Origin: Diphasiastrum complanatum
Taxonomy: Eukaryota; Streptophyta; Lycopodiopsida; Lycopodiales; Lycopodiaceae
Reading direction: 5' to 3'
DNA: 59,789 nt
Assembly (NCBI GenBank): GCA_029204225.1
Contig: MU833195.1
Span: 1 to 59,789 of the forward strand
Notes under the pieces: generated by a model
The model's database searches: none
Told to the model about the DNA's origin: nothing
What the model saw: the letters and a program-made list of their open reading frames with translations, nothing else
Made by a program: the position numbers and the translations under genes
Shown: positions 15,777-28,017 of the stretch, piece after piece
How the letters are laid out: each line of letters opens with the position of its first letter
Position numbering within the stretch: the stretch's first letter is position 1

Positions 15777-17543
15777 CTAGTGAGATAAAAAAAAATTAAG
15801 TCTCGAATACCATGATCTTGGTGCTTGCTTGAGTCCATAAAGACTTTTGAAGACCAAACACACTTTGGACTCATCCTTGATGAATCCTTGAGGTTGTTCC
15901 ATATAGATCTCCTCCTCAAGATAACCATTTAGAAAAGCATTGGATACATCTAATTGGAACACCTTCCACTTGAAAAAACAAGCAAGAGAAATAAGAATTC
16001 TTATTGTCACCATCTTTGCAATGGGTGCAAAGGTCTCCTCATAATCAAGACCATGGATTTGAGCAAATCCTTTGGCACATAATCTTTTTTTATGCTTGTT
16101 GATGGTGCCATCATGATTGAACTTGATCCAAAATATCCACTTGCAACCAATCACATGCTTGTTGGATGGAGGATCCACAAGCTCCCAAGTATTGTTGGTG
16201 ATCAATGCATCATACTCTTGCTTCATGGCATCATACCACTCCTTGGTATTGAGTGCCTCTTGTACATTCTTTGGCTCTTCATGAGAGACATAAAAAACGT
16301 AATTAGTGGAATCAAGATCCACTTGTTTGCCTTTGTCAACATATGAGAGCCTCTTAGGCTCGGATCTATCTCTCATGGATCTTCTTGGTGAAAAAATCCG
16401 AGGAGAGTCTTCTTCAAATCTCGACCCCATCACATCATGATTGTCTTCAAAATCAATAATTGATGATGCATCCATAGATTTCTTGATCTCGGCCTCTTCA
16501 AAAGATGAGTGTTGATCTTCATGAAAGATAACATCTCTACTTTCAATAACTTGAGAAGTAGAGAGTATAAAGACTCTATAGGCCTTCTTGGTGGATGAGT
16601 ATCCAACCATGATCCCTTTGCATGCACTAGGATCTTCCTTCTTCCTTGTTTCCAAGGGAATATGGACAAAGCATAAGCATCCAAAAACTCTAAGGTGATC
16701 AACCTTAGGCTTCTTCAAAAATAAGATTTCATATGGTGACTTTCCTCCAAGAGCTATATGTGGGAGCCTATTGCAAAGATAATTTGCACAATTAATGGCT
16801 TCTCCCCAAAAATCTTTGGGCAAAGATGTCTCAATTCTCATAGATTTTGCACATTCACATAGAGATCTATTCTTTCTCTCGGCCACTCCATTTTGAGATG
16901 GAGAGTAGGCACAAGAGAACTCTCTTTTAATGCCTCCAAGCTCACAAAAATCTTGAAATGTATTGGAGATATATTCACCACCTCCATCACTTCTAAGAGC
17001 TTTAATTTTGAATGAGAATTGCTTCTCTACATAAGCTTTGAAAATAATAAAATAATCAAACACCATAGATCTAGAAGCAAGAAGATATATCCAAGTGAAT
17101 CTTGTGTAATCATCAATGAAAGTAACAAAACAAGTGGCTCCTCCCTTGCTTGTAGTTGATGAGAAATGCACATCCGAGTGGATTAACTCCAAAGGATGCT
17201 TGCTTTTGATAGAAGATCTTGTAAATGGCTTTTTGTGAGATTTAGCAATAGCACAAGCCTCACAAGGCTTGATCTTCCTGGAGAGTGACTTTGGCAAGCC
17301 AATAGCTTTGGCTTCTTTGATCATAGAGAGCATGGATTTGTAGTTGGAATGTCCCAACCTCCTTTGCCATAATTCCTCCATAGAGAGCTTGTTCACAAGA
17401 GCAACATTACAAGCATTCACATACTCATTTGGATCTAGTTTATAAATGCCACCAAATCTAGATCCTAATGCAAGTATCTCATCATTCTTCTTGATAGTGC
17501 AAGTATCAACATTGAATTTTACATCAAGGCCATTATCAAGCAA
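15777..17543 (-). pseudogene. Copia 1 integrase and N-terminal reverse transcriptase
   Basis: In order: GAG-pre-integrase (WQRRLGHSNYKSM), HHCC zinc region (CEACAIAKSH), and an integrase core with HSDV, then SDGGGEY and NGVAERKNR, with 35 residues between the second Asp and the Glu (the DD35E signature of copia). The polyprotein then enters reverse transcriptase (NKWIF-like GCKWIFWIKF, QLDVSNAFLNGYLEEEIYM, SLYGLKQAPRSWY). It follows directly, in the same frame, a single TAA at 17544-17546, consistent with CAA to TAA decay of the polyprotein. Confidence 0.93.
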
Positions 17544-18179
17544 TTAGCCAACACTAATAAGATTCTTGGTAAGCTTAGGTACATAAAGAACTTTAGAGAG
17601 AGAAAGAACTTTAGAGGATGCAAGCTTCAAGGGAATGTTCCCTATGCCTTCAATAGGACACTCAAAATCATTTGCAGTGTATATTGATTTCTTGACTCCA
17701 TCATAAGGTGCAATAGAAGAGAAAGAGTCCTTGGAGCTACACATATGTGAAGAGGCTCCACTATCAACATACCATAGTCCATCCTTCTTGAAAGGAGTAG
17801 ATGAGAAACTAGAGACCATAAGAGATCCCTCTCCATCACTTGCAATAGTGTCTTCCTTTTCATTGGTAATGTTGGCTTGCTTGAGTTGATTCTTTTTCTT
17901 GAAGCAATTGGTGGCATAATGAGCTTTCTTGCCACAATGAAAGCACTTGATCTTCTTCTTCTTGAGCTTGGATGATGAAGCATTAGAGGAATCATCTTCC
18001 TCCTCATCTTTGTCTTTGGATTTGACTTTGTCCTTGCTTGAGGATTGTCGATGTTGGTTCTTGCTCCTCCCTTTGTGCTTATCCTTGGCAAAGAGAGATT
18101 TGCCATCATTATGAGAGAGAGAAATCTTGTCCATCCTCAAGAGTTTGTACTCTTGTCTTGATTCTTCCGAAATTAGCAC
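17544..18179 (-). pseudogene. Copia 1 nucleocapsid zinc knuckle and protease
   Basis: After a Lys/Ser-rich basic stretch come the CCHC knuckle CFHCGKKAHYATNC and the aspartic protease motif WYVDSGASSHM with catalytic Asp in DSG. It ends with the conserved VLYVPKLTKNLISVG stretch just before the TAA stop. The upstream junction to gag near 18185 is a frame break. Confidence 0.92.
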
Positions 18180-18763
18180 ACTTTGGAGAGCTCCAAACTT
18201 GGTAGCTCTTCCTTAATGGCATAGGATTGGACGAGGTTATCAAATTCACTTCTCAAGCCAGTGAGAATGACTTGAACTAGCTCATTTTGATTGATGAAAT
18301 CACCAATACAAGCAAGTTCTCAATGAATATCTTTTACTCTCAAAACATAACTAGATGCACTCTCATCACTCTTTTGGCTACTTTGAAAGATTTGATTCCT
18401 AAGAGTGATAAGCCTAGAGGTATTCTTAGCCTCAAAGATAGTCTTGAGACAATCCCAAGCTTCTTTGGTTGTTGCACAATTACCTATCTCCCTCAATATC
18501 TCATTAGAGACATTCATCTTAATGTAGTGGAGAGCCATCCTAGCTCTCTTTTTGTATTTTTGAACCTCTTGAAGAACTTGTGGTTCTTCTTCAAGGCCAA
18601 GAACTATGTCCATCACGTCTTGAAGGATCAAGATGGACTCCATCCTCATTTTCCAAATTGAATAGTTTGAAGTGGTCAATCTTTCACTCTCAATAGTATC
18701 CAATAATAGAGTACTATCTCCTTCTATGGAAGATCTTGCAACTATTTGTGAATTGATTCTCAC
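18180..18763 (-). pseudogene. Copia 1 gag (capsid)
   Basis: The first 147 codons match copia gag (SNYSIWKMRMESIL, MDIVLGLEE, TKEAWDCLKTIFEAKN). A TGA at 18320-18322 interrupts it, yet coding resemblance resumes in the same frame (IGDFINQNELVQVILTGLRS) until a frame break near 18185. Start: ATG at 18763, about 620 bases after the primer-binding site. Confidence 0.88.
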
Positions 18764-19382
18764 TAGCTACACAAATCTCTCTAAAACAAGATCTATTTCA
18801 CATCAAATGATGGAGTATAGGCAAAGTTAGGATCAAACACTCTTAGCACATGTGAAGTACTCTAAGAAACCAAGTTTGACTCAAATACAATGATATTGCA
18901 TGAAACAAAATGGCTAAGATCTCAAAACAGTGCCTAGATCACATATAGATGAGATTGGCAAGCATACAACTGTGATTTTGGATCAACCAAGCAATCTCTT
19001 GACCAAACCAAATGTGTCCACCCAAGTCTAGGTGCCCTACCTAACCCTTTTCAAAATCTTATAGCTTTTGATTGGCTCAACCAAATGGAATGAAACTGAT
19101 TGCATCAAAAACTAGACAAAAATAGCTTCAAAACAAGCTATCAAGCAAGATAAATGGATCAAGCATGAGAGAGAACTTCCAAACTGAAATTGGATGTTCC
19201 TCACATGTGTCTGAGCACTTGATTCCATACAGTACCAGGTCAGACCCAATCAATGTCCTTTTGATCCCTTTTGATCCAAGATTGAACAAGATAGCTAGGA
19301 AAATGGGCCTTGACAACTTCTAGCTCAAGATTGATGAAAAATTTTCACTTAGATGGATAAAAATGCATGGTAACCTTAGGTA

Positions 19383-19395
19383 GGCTCTGATACCA
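19383..19395 (-). other. Primer-binding site of copia 1 (tRNA-iMet type)
   Basis: The minus strand reads TGGTATCAGAGCC directly after the LTR end ...AACA. This is the standard copia primer-binding site complementary to initiator tRNA-Met. Confidence 0.93.
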
Positions 19396-19970
19396 TGTTG
19401 AATTTCACACGTGTGGATTGTCCACTACATGTACTTGAGATCTCCTAAGGTGTGTAGATGCACCAAGATCAAGACTAGATTGAGATTCAAGATCTATCTT
19501 TGATCCTATGGCAAAAACACACTACTACATGCAACAAAATCAATTAGCTTCAAAATGAGGAGTACAATGATACTAGTAGATCCAAGAGCTACCACTATGC
19601 TTAACTATGATTGGACCATACTTTGTCACCTCTTGATCCTATTGGACCATTGATCCATGCACCTCTTAATTCTATTGGACTATATTCAAGCACACCTCAA
19701 TTTCCTATTGGACCTCACAAGGTTCCACCTCTAAATCCTATTGGACCTCTTGGAATTCATCAAACAAAAGCTTTACACTTGTCTACACTCTAATTGGCAC
19801 GTGTTTAGCCTCTTACTCTATTTTGGCTCAATAGTGGCATTACAAGTGAAAATGCATAATTTGTCATCTATGCCAAATTTATTCTTATCAACATCCTACA
19901 CCTAGATGCTTGATGTACAAAACATAAGACCCCTGTATCTAACATAGATAATCTTTTTCAATTCTTCACA
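19396..19970 (-). repeat. 5' LTR of copia 1 (internally deleted)
   Basis: Plus-strand ends are TGTTGAATTTCACACG and TTCTTCACA (TG...CA). Compared with the 736-bp solo LTR at 37947-38682 it lacks about 160 bases between 'actactacatgca' and 'aaatcaattagc', including the 'ctcgggtagagagagaaa' pair. Confidence 0.92.
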
Positions 19971-20526
19971 CTTTATTTGTTTGCAAGGATTTATCAGATG
20001 AGACTTTGTCAGATCTCATGGATCAAGGCTGGGATAGTAAAACAAATATTGACATAGAATGCAGGATCAAAAAGTCTTCAAAAATCTTTCGTTATCATAT
20101 CGAAAAGCAAATGTTCAGTCTCACATTTAGCTACCAGAGATACAAGAAAATTGAAGGTACATGGCTACCACTAGATCAAGACTTTGAACTAAATGGTCAC
20201 ACAAACCGAATGGAGATAAGCATTATCTACAATGAGTAATATTTGACTATGGTTGAGGTGGAAGAGCATTGGAAGTTTGATTTTATCAGAACATAGCTCA
20301 TAATATTACAAACCAATCTACCAACATATTTCAGATTTATCATCAACGGAAGACTCGTAAGTACTTTATGTTATTGCCATTTCAAAATAGAACAAAATAA
20401 TTGAAAATGTCATCATTTACAATTGCACATTCACTAATATTTGTCATGTCACAGATGCGAAAAAGACAAGAGTTGATAATGTGCTGCAAAGATCTACCTA
20501 CAACAATCACCATTATGGGAGAATAA
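19971..20526 (+). pseudogene. Gene 1 (unknown, 3' part), repeat copy A
   Basis: This is collinear with 35092-35648 of copy B at very high identity. It starts mid-exon at the copia 1 LTR. The frame is LFVCKDLSDETLSDLMDQGW... and is open where copy B is frameshifted (20070-20130), but it has a TAA at 20237-20239 where copy B reads GAA. The donor GTAAGT follows 20356; the last exon starts at 20455 after CACAG and ends TAA at 20524-20526. No domain is recognised in this 3' part. See the copy B entry for the N-terminal half. Confidence 0.7.
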
Positions 20527-20749
20527 TAGCTTCAAATAAACTTTAGTAAAAATTTGTGTATACACTCTTTCATTCAATAAATGAAAGCCCAAGTTGGGCA
20601 TCAGTACATGTATTTTGTGCTCCCAAATTCATAAAATGGAGCAGCATTTGATATATCAATGTATATTTTTCTATGAATTCTATACATGTGCAATCTATTT
20701 TTGTTCTATGCTATCTGTTTTTGTTCTAATCTTTATTTAGTATAATTAC

Positions 20750-21358
20750 ATTATCCTTTGCACCATCATCAACAACGGGAGGCTGAAGCCTTGCCCTAGC
20801 CAGTATGCTCAGGATAATTTTTTGTCTAAATCTGTACACCTGGCTTGTGTGTACTCAAGAAGTGTAAAGTGCAAGATAGAACATTCATGTCTTAGTAATG
20901 GCTAAAAACATCAACAAAATAGAAAACGAATTATGATTCCAAAAATAAAAATAAATAGAATTTATTACCTTAGAAACATCAACATCTTCCTGAAGGTTGA
21001 ACCACTCAAAAAATAACTTTGCATTGTATAATGTGTACCACCCACAGCTGAATGAATCATTTTGCTGGAGTGACTACAAAAAAATTCAGCACACAAGAAA
21101 TCAATTATGAAACAGAATTAATTAGAATGAAACAAATACATTAGAATACTGATATCAAAATGTTGTTAAGAAATACAGAATTTACCTCCAAACTAATGAT
21201 CTGCTAGTCCACGGAATGGGGAACATCTGTTGGAATATATTTACATAAATATGGAAGGTATATATCTACATCCTTATGTGTATTGTTCGTCGAATTCATC
21301 TTGACACAAAAACCTTTAACAGTATTATCTACCGATCTCTTAATAGAGATCAGATTGT
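20750..21358 (-). pseudogene. Ulp1/C48-type cysteine protease, repeat copy A
   Basis: Minus exons: about 21358-21186, 21073-20969 and about 20880-20750. The middle exon reads QQNDSFSCGWYTLYNAKLFF, the Gln...Cys half of the Ulp1/SENP active site (Q-x-N-x3-x-C-G), and the catalytic Cys is intact here. The first exon carries LISIKRSVDNTVKGFCVKMN and KDVDIYLPYLCKYI, the strand that normally follows the catalytic His-Trp, but the His exon start is lost at a deletion joint near 21358. TAG at 21204 replaces a probable Trp, and the last acceptor is CAC instead of CAG. Ulp1-like proteases process SUMO-like modifiers and are often carried by large plant DNA transposons. Confidence 0.75.
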
Positions 21359-22227
21359 ACAGTTGATTTAAGTAAACTTTTTGACTATCGTGAAGATGAG
21401 GTTCTATGTCTATTATCCAGCACAATTTCTGAATTCTCCGACTTTGTAGATTCTGAAACAGATGACCTTGTTGCTGGAATTGATTTTGATGATGAGGAGG
21501 GACTTATGACTGGTGAAGAATGTCTGACGAAGACTTTATCATATATTGTTGAGGATGGGTGAGGCAGACCATGCGATGAAGAATTCACGGCATTTCAATC
21601 CCAGATGGGCTTTTCTCATCCATCATTAATGCATTTCACTGATGATTCCACTTCAGTAGGTGGTCATTATATTGATCATCCTGATCTGGTTGCTGCTGAT
21701 GATGAAGAATGTGTAAGTGTTTAAACTTTCTTGCATTAGAATGTTTTTAACCACTGAATGTGTTTTTGCTAACATATTTTTTATTGCAGGATGCTCTCAT
21801 AATTGATGATTTTGCTGCGAGACGAGGTGGTTTCAGACAACATGCATCCTCGTTCCAGAGAGATAGTGGACTTGGCCACTATCTTAGGCATTTCCTGAAA
21901 AATGAGATCTGTACTGCTCATTCCAAGATGAGCCCAGTTGGGGAGAGTCTTATAATGGTAGTTAAAGCTTTATCGTTTTATCTAGGAGGACATAAATTTT
22001 TTAAGACAAATAAGATCATTTTTGTCAAAAGATCTTATGTTTTGAACATTCTAGGTTTTACTGATGGGAATGTTCCTTTAAGGAGCTCCCATTATTCATT
22101 GCATTCCACTTATATTGAACTTAGTGAAAATAAGGATAATGCACATCTATTAGATGAATACTCTAGCAAAGAATTTTTTCATGACAATATTGCCATAGAA
22201 TCTGACACACAAGTTGATGATGAATAG
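21359..22227 (+). pseudogene. Conserved unknown protein Y, repeat copy A
   Basis: Exon 21359-21712 (donor GTAAGT), intron 21713-21789 ending TTATTGCAG, then exon 21790-22227, both phase 0. It is homologous to 50150-51119 of copy C: STISEFSDFVD/KMISEFSDFID, DDFAARRGGFRQ/DAFASKHGGLRE, GHYLRHFLKNEICTAHS/DHYLKHFVNNEICILHE, KIIFVKRS/RIIFVKRD. It has an acidic N-terminal part and a basic C-terminal half. No family recognised. TGA at 21560-21562 interrupts exon 1. The N-terminus is missing because of the deletion joint at about 21358. Confidence 0.7.
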
Positions 22228-22289
22228 TGGACACTTTGTATTTTGTTATAATACAATCAACACATTTACATTGAGTATTTCTCCTCTCT

Positions 22290-22860
22290 TGTTCAATGAA
22301 TTTGCAAGCAATTATGAACGTGTCATGATTTGATGACAATGATGATCTACTCAACAATCATCTAATTTTCTCTTCCTATATGAACTTGCATGCTTTTCTA
22401 AACTTGTTGTATTGTGTGGACTTTGTTATATGTCGAATTTGAACTCTACGGTAGAACCACTGAAACAATTAACAAATGTAGTTTCATTTTTCATTGGTTT
22501 TCCCATGTTGTGTATTTCGATGAAATGCTGCTCATGCTTGCCAATGTGACTTCTCCATCCCTTGTGATGACCATACACTCAAGCTTCCATATGTGTTTGC
22601 AAAAAATATTGTATGATCTCTTAGTATGCGTTGCATGTGTCAAAATCATAATGTTAGTCTTATGTTTGGATCTAAATATATATGAAAAATTGAAAGCATC
22701 TTGAAGAATTTATACTATTTATGTAATGAGTGATGTGATCTTCTTCCCATGCTTTTGATACTGCATTAACAAACTCGACACAAGTCCTTTGGACAACTTT
22801 CTTATCAATATTAGAGTATTTATCTTTTCTTAACATAGCAATCATACTATCAAGCTTCTT
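22290..22860 (-). pseudogene. Conserved unknown protein Z, repeat copy A
   Basis: The minus-strand exon 22860 to about 22720 reads WKKLDSMIAMLRKDKYSNI...CVEFVNAVSKAWEEDHITHYI. A second, about 22640-22480, reads TYGSLSVWSSQGMEKSHWQA and FHRNTQHG, and a third, about 22465-22420, WFYRRVQIRHI after TTTCAG. The same three blocks occur in copy C on the same strand, and the conservation is at protein level. It is cut at 22860 by satellite sequence. It is not recognised; a transposase C-terminus is one possibility, unproven. Confidence 0.6.
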
Positions 22861-25800
22861 CCATACAATGCCTTTAAATTGATAAAAGTTTGTCATATAT
22901 TGTTTGATACACGTCGATGATATGTATTAGTTTTGAATCCGAGAGTATAGAACACGTCGATAAGTATTTTATTCCATGTATAACCCAAGTAGATAGATTT
23001 ACACATGAATGGATGGATTACTGCCTATTATGATAAATATATTTGATACATAGAGTTAAATATTAATTCATGCAAAAAATAGAATAAATGACAACCTAGA
23101 AAACCGTATTCTGGTTTATATGACAGTTTTTTAGAAGCCATCATTTATGCCCAAATTTACATTCATGTGTAGATAAGTGGGCAAATAAAAGTAGTCAGAT
23201 GGATATGATAGTATAACATGCCTTTAAATTGATATAAGTGTGTCATATATTGTTTTATATATGTCGATGATATGTATTAGTATTGAATCTGACAATATAG
23301 AACACGTCGATAGGTATAATATACCATGTATAACCAAGTAGGTAAATTTATACCTGAATGGATGGATTACTGCCTATTATGATATACATAGACTTAAATA
23401 TCAATTCATGCAAAAAGTGAAATAAATGACATCTTAGAAAACCGTCATTTATTCTTATTTATATGACAATTTTTCAAAAGCCATCATTTATGCCAAAAAG
23501 TACATTTTTTAAAGTTTTATGGCTTCATGTTTACATAAGTGAGCAAATAAAAGTAGTTAGATGGATATGATAGTATCATTTTTTTTTATAGACGTCGATA
23601 ATATGTTTAAGTGTTGAATTCGATAGTATAGAACACGTTGATAGGTATAATATCTCATGTACAACCCAAGTATGTAAATTTACACATGAATGGATGGATT
23701 ATTGTCTATTATGATAAATATATGTGAAACATAGACTCAAATATCAATTCATGCATAAAATGGAATAAATGACGGTCTAGAAAATTGTCATTTATTCTGT
23801 TTTATATGACAGTTTTTCAGAAGTCGTCATGTATGTATGCCAAAAAATACATTTTTTAAAAGTTTTATGGCTTCATGTGTACATAAGTAGTTAGTTGGAT
23901 ATGATAGTATCACATGCCTTTAAATGTGTCACAATTTGTTTAGATATGTATTAGTGTTGAATCCGACAGTATAGAACACGTCGGTAGGTATAATATCGCA
24001 TGTATAACCCAAGTAGGTAAATTTACACATGAATGGATGGATTACTTCCTATTATGATAAATATATGTGATACATGGACTTAAATATTAATTCATGCAAA
24101 AAATGGAATTAATAATGGCCTTGAAAACCATCATTTATTCTTGTTTATATGATAGTTTTTCAAAAGCCATCATATATTCCAAAAAGTACAATTTTTTATG
24201 GCTTCATGTTTACATAAGTGGACAAAAAAATTAGTTAGATGGATATGATAGTATAACGTGCCTTCAAATGTGTCATATGTTTTTTTTATACACGTCGATG
24301 ATATGTATTAGTGTTAAATCCGACAGTATAGAACACGTCGATAGATATAATCCCATGTATAACCCAAGTATGTAAATTTACACATGAATGGATGGATTAT
24401 TGCCTATTATGATAAATATACAGTTTATCAAATGCCATCATAGATGCCAAAAATTATATTTTTTTAAAGTTTTATGGCTTCATGTGTAGATAAGTGTGTA
24501 AATAAAAGTAGTTAGATGGATATGATATTATAACATGCCTTTAAATGTGTCATATATTGTTTGATAAACGTTGATGATATGTATTGATGTTGAATCCGAA
24601 AGTATAGAGCACATCGATAGGTATAATATCCCATGTATAACCCAAGTAGGTATATTGACACATGAATGGATGGATTATTGCCTATTATGATATGTGTGTG
24701 TGTGTGTGTGTGTGATACATAGAATTGAATATCAATTCATGCAAAAAGTGGAATTAATGATGACTTAGAAAACTGTCATTTATTTTGGTTTGTATGACAG
24801 TTTTTCAAAAGTTGTCATATATGCCAAAAATTACATTTTTTAAAGTTTTATGGCTTCATGTGTAGATAAGTGCACAAATAAAAGTAGTTAGATGGGTATG
24901 ATAGTATAACATGCCTTTAAATCGATATAAGTGTGTCGTATATTGTCCGATACACATCGATGATATGTATTGCATTGTATTAGTGTTGAATCGGATGGTA
25001 TTGAACATATTGATAGGTATAATATCCCATGTATAAGATTTGTAGCTAAATTTAGACATAGATGAATATGATAGATATATGTGATTTCTAGACTTAAATC
25101 ATCATTTCATGCAAGAAACTACCATAAGTGAAAGCCTAGAAAATAGTCGTTTATTTTGGTTTATATGACAGCTTTTCAAAAGCCATCATTTATGCCAAAT
25201 ATGACATTTTTTTAGTTTTATGGCTTAAGTTTCTAGATAAGTGGCTAGATAAAAGGAGTTAGATGAATATCACATAATGCCCTTAAGTTGATATAAGTGT
25301 GTCATATATTTTTCAATACACATCGATGATATGTATTTCAATGTATTAGTATTGAATCCAATGGTATTTAACAAGTTGATAGGTATAATATCCGATGTAT
25401 AACATAAGTAGCTAAGTTTATACATATAAGATGAATATGATAGCTATATGTGAAATCTAGACTTATGCAAAAAAATTGGCATAAAGGAAGGCCTAAAAAA
25501 CTGTCGTTTATTCTGTCTATATGACATCTTTTCAAAAGCCATCATTTATTGCAAGAATGACATTTTTCTAGTTTTGAATGGCTTATATGTATAGATGAGA
25601 AGGTGAATAAAACTAGTGAGATTGAGATAACAATATAAGAGTCTTGTCAAGAATTGGGATTTGAGGACCATGCAAAGATCTACAATGACCTCCACGCATG
25701 TGAGATTGCACAAGATCCAACTACAATAGATTAACTCAGATTTTCAAGATCTATCTAATGCACTTTGAATAAAGACAAGAGCTCATCTACATCAAAAGTT

Positions 25801-26866
25801 ATAATCATCCAAAGACAAGCTAGTTTTTGACATCCACATGGAAAAACTAAGTGAAATTCACTATGAGACACAAAAAAAAGCCTCTTGCTCTTGGGTAGAG
25901 AGAGAAAGACCACTCTCTCGGGTAGAAAGAGAATGTGTTACAAAGAAACAAGTCCAAAATTGCATTCACTCTTAGAAAGATTGTATGTACAAAAAGAGCA
26001 CACTTCCAAATAGTAGAGGCTTGAAATCTAGCATGAGGAATGCTCAATTTTGATTGGACCTCAAGGATTCCACCTCTCATAATGATTTGACCTCTAGATT
26101 TCCACCTCTCTCCATGATTGGACCAACTAGCTTGAGCCTCAGAATTTGATTGGCGAAGTTATTTGCACCTTTAAACATGATTGGGCCAATCATTTTTCAC
26201 CTCTTAATGTGATTTGCTTTGTGATCTAAAACTCTTAATTTTATTGGGCTATATTTGACATTGAGATGTGGACATGGTCGCATACGAGCAAAAAACCAAT
26301 CCTTACATTTTGTGACAACTGTCACCATCTCACCAGAACTCGAGTTGGAGCCCTTTTGAATTTTCAAAATCAGCATTAAAAATATGTACAAGGTAATAGT
26401 GGACATATATACATGAAGGTAAAAAATAATCAAGATAGATTTTGCATACTTTTAACACCTAAGTTGATATAAGTGTGTGTCATATACTTTTTATACATGT
26501 CAATATATTAATATTGAATCCAAGTATAATATCACATGTATAACCTAAGTATGTAAACACATGAATGGATGAATTACTACATAATATATATGATTTCTAG
26601 ACTTAAATATTAGTTCATGCAAAAAAAAAAAGGGCATAAATGATGGCCTAGAATACCATCCTTTATTCTAGTTTATATGACAGCTTTTCAAAAGCCATCA
26701 TTTATGCGAAAATTTACATTTTTTTTTCAATTTTATGGCTTAATGTCTAGGTAAGTGGGAAAATAAAAGTAGTTAGATGGATATGATATAAGTGTGTCAT
26801 ATATTTTTTGATACACGTCGATGATATGTATTGCAATGTATTAGTATTGAATCCGACAATATTGAA
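22861..26866. repeat. Satellite-like tandem array, period about 340 bp
   Basis: About ten diverged units are marked by variants of 'gaacacgtcgataggtataa' at 22950, 23300, 23631, 23974, 24331, 24607, 25003 and 25369, plus degenerate units after 26447. Each unit has two near-palindromes: one around 'aataaatgacggtctagaaa', whose 11-base ends GAATAAATGAC/GTCATTTATTC pair perfectly at 23763, and one around 'tgacagcttttcaaaagcca'. A (GT)n tract lies at 24694-24712. The array is interrupted by a solo LTR-like insert (25645-26446) and is ended by copia 2. Confidence 0.88.
25645..26446. mobile_element. Solo LTR-like insertion in the satellite
   Basis: The tandem unit is interrupted between 'aatataagagtct' and 'tacttttaacacc' by about 800 bases with TG...CA ends. 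It shares scattered blocks with the copia 1 LTR family (ctcgggtag...gagaga twice; 'gattggacc...cacctct...' series). No clear target-site duplication was found. Interpreted as a diverged solo LTR. Confidence 0.55.
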
Positions 26867-27244
26867 TGTGAAGAAAATGAACTAGTTTTGTCATTTGTTA
26901 TTTGGCATATTGAGGCCATGAATTGTACATAACAACTTAGAGATGGTTTAAAATAGTATCCTTACTATTTTTTTAAAAGTATAGAGGTGGATTAGGTCAG
27001 ATTTGCAAGTTAGTCTAGGTTTCTGGCAAGTATTTTGAAGTTGATGGACTTTTCAAGGGTGTGTTTCAATCTTAGGAGAGTGCAAAAATTCATGATATTG
27101 TAGGTTGATGTGTTGATCAAGTGTCATCAATTCTATGTGTTGGATTGGCTAGTTTTGTACAAGAAATAGATTTGAGAGGTTCCATATCTTGTGATTTCTT
27201 CTTGGATTCATTTGTTGAATTTCAAGAGAGTGCTTATAAGTGCA
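26867..27244 (+). repeat. 5' LTR of copia 2
   Basis: It starts TGTGAAGAAAATGAACTAG, abruptly breaking a satellite unit, and shares 'tttggcatattgaggcca' and 'acttagag' with the copia 3 LTR at 54879. It ends ...AAGTGCA just before a degenerate primer-binding site (TGGTATAGG at 27246). About 378 bases. Confidence 0.65.
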
Positions 27245-27282
27245 TTGGTATAGGTTGAAAGAGAAGATCAAATCATTGCAAC

Positions 27283-28017
27283 ATGGCTACAAATGGAGGC
27301 TTCATGTTGGAGAGCAATGATAGGCTTACCTCAACAAGCAACTATTCAACTTGGAAGGTGAGAATGGAGTCTCTCATTGAGATGAATGACTTGATGGACA
27401 TTGTTGTAGGTGTAGATGAGAGACCTTTGGCACCTCAAGGACAATTTAGGTATGATAGGAGGGCAAAGAATGCTCTTCATGTGATCAAAATGAATGTGAC
27501 AAATGAACTTCTCAAGGAAGTTGGTAAGTGTACGTGAGGCTTGGGGAGCTTTAAATAAGGTTTATGAGTCCAAGTCCACATCAAAGGTTATGACCCTTCG
27601 GAGGAAAATCTTTCAAATACTACAAAAGATGGATGAAAGTGCTCATGCTTTTGTTTTGAGGGTTAAATCATTCAATAATGACTTACCATGTATTGATGAA
27701 AGTGTTAAGGAGATGTAGTTGTCAAGTAGTTCTTGCAAGAAATCTTGGTGAATGAGGAGTTTAGGCTTCTATCAAGAGGAGGATCAACTTCCACATCTCA
27801 AGTTGGAGAGGAGGAGGCAATGTTCTCAAGAGACAAGTTCTATGGCAAGGGCAAAGGCAAGTGGTCAAAAGTTCAAGATCAAAATGAGCCTTCTACTTTT
27901 GTTGGAAAGAAGAAAGATAGATCTAAGCTAAAATGTTTCCATTGTGGAGTCAAAGGACATTTTTCTAGTGATTGCTTCAAGAAGAAAAGAGATCAAGGTG
28001 ATAAGCAAGGAAATTGA
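27283..28017 (+). pseudogene. Copia 2 gag and zinc knuckle
   Basis: ATG at 27283 begins MATNGGFMLESNDRLT. The capsid motifs SNYSTWKVRMESLIEM, MDIVVGVDERP and VREAWGALNKVYESKS are spread over two frames (shift near 27525). A TAG at 27716-27718 ends the second segment. The third (27733-28017) has the CCHC knuckle CFHCGVKGHFSSDC. Downstream to 28360 the protease region is full of stops but aligns with copia 3. Confidence 0.85.

Larger units (their letters stand above)
14274..19970 (-). mobile_element. Ty1/copia LTR retrotransposon 1
   Basis: Read on the minus strand: 5' LTR 19970-19396, primer-binding site, gag, protease, integrase, reverse transcriptase, RNase H, polypurine tract, 3' LTR 14721-14274. 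The gag-PR-INT-RT-RH order defines Ty1/copia. The element is dead: stops at 18320 and 17544, a frame break near 18185 and another in an A9 run at 15787-15795. Its 5' LTR inserted into gene 1 of repeat copy A, cutting the coding sequence at 19971. The 3' LTR is truncated at its outer end (near 14274), so the partner target-site duplication is lost. Confidence 0.93.

Noticed and set aside
22672-22896. Reading the first residues (MTNFYQFKGIV) as part of protein Z
   Set aside because: Those codons lie in satellite sequence beginning at about 22861; only the part below is shared with copy C.
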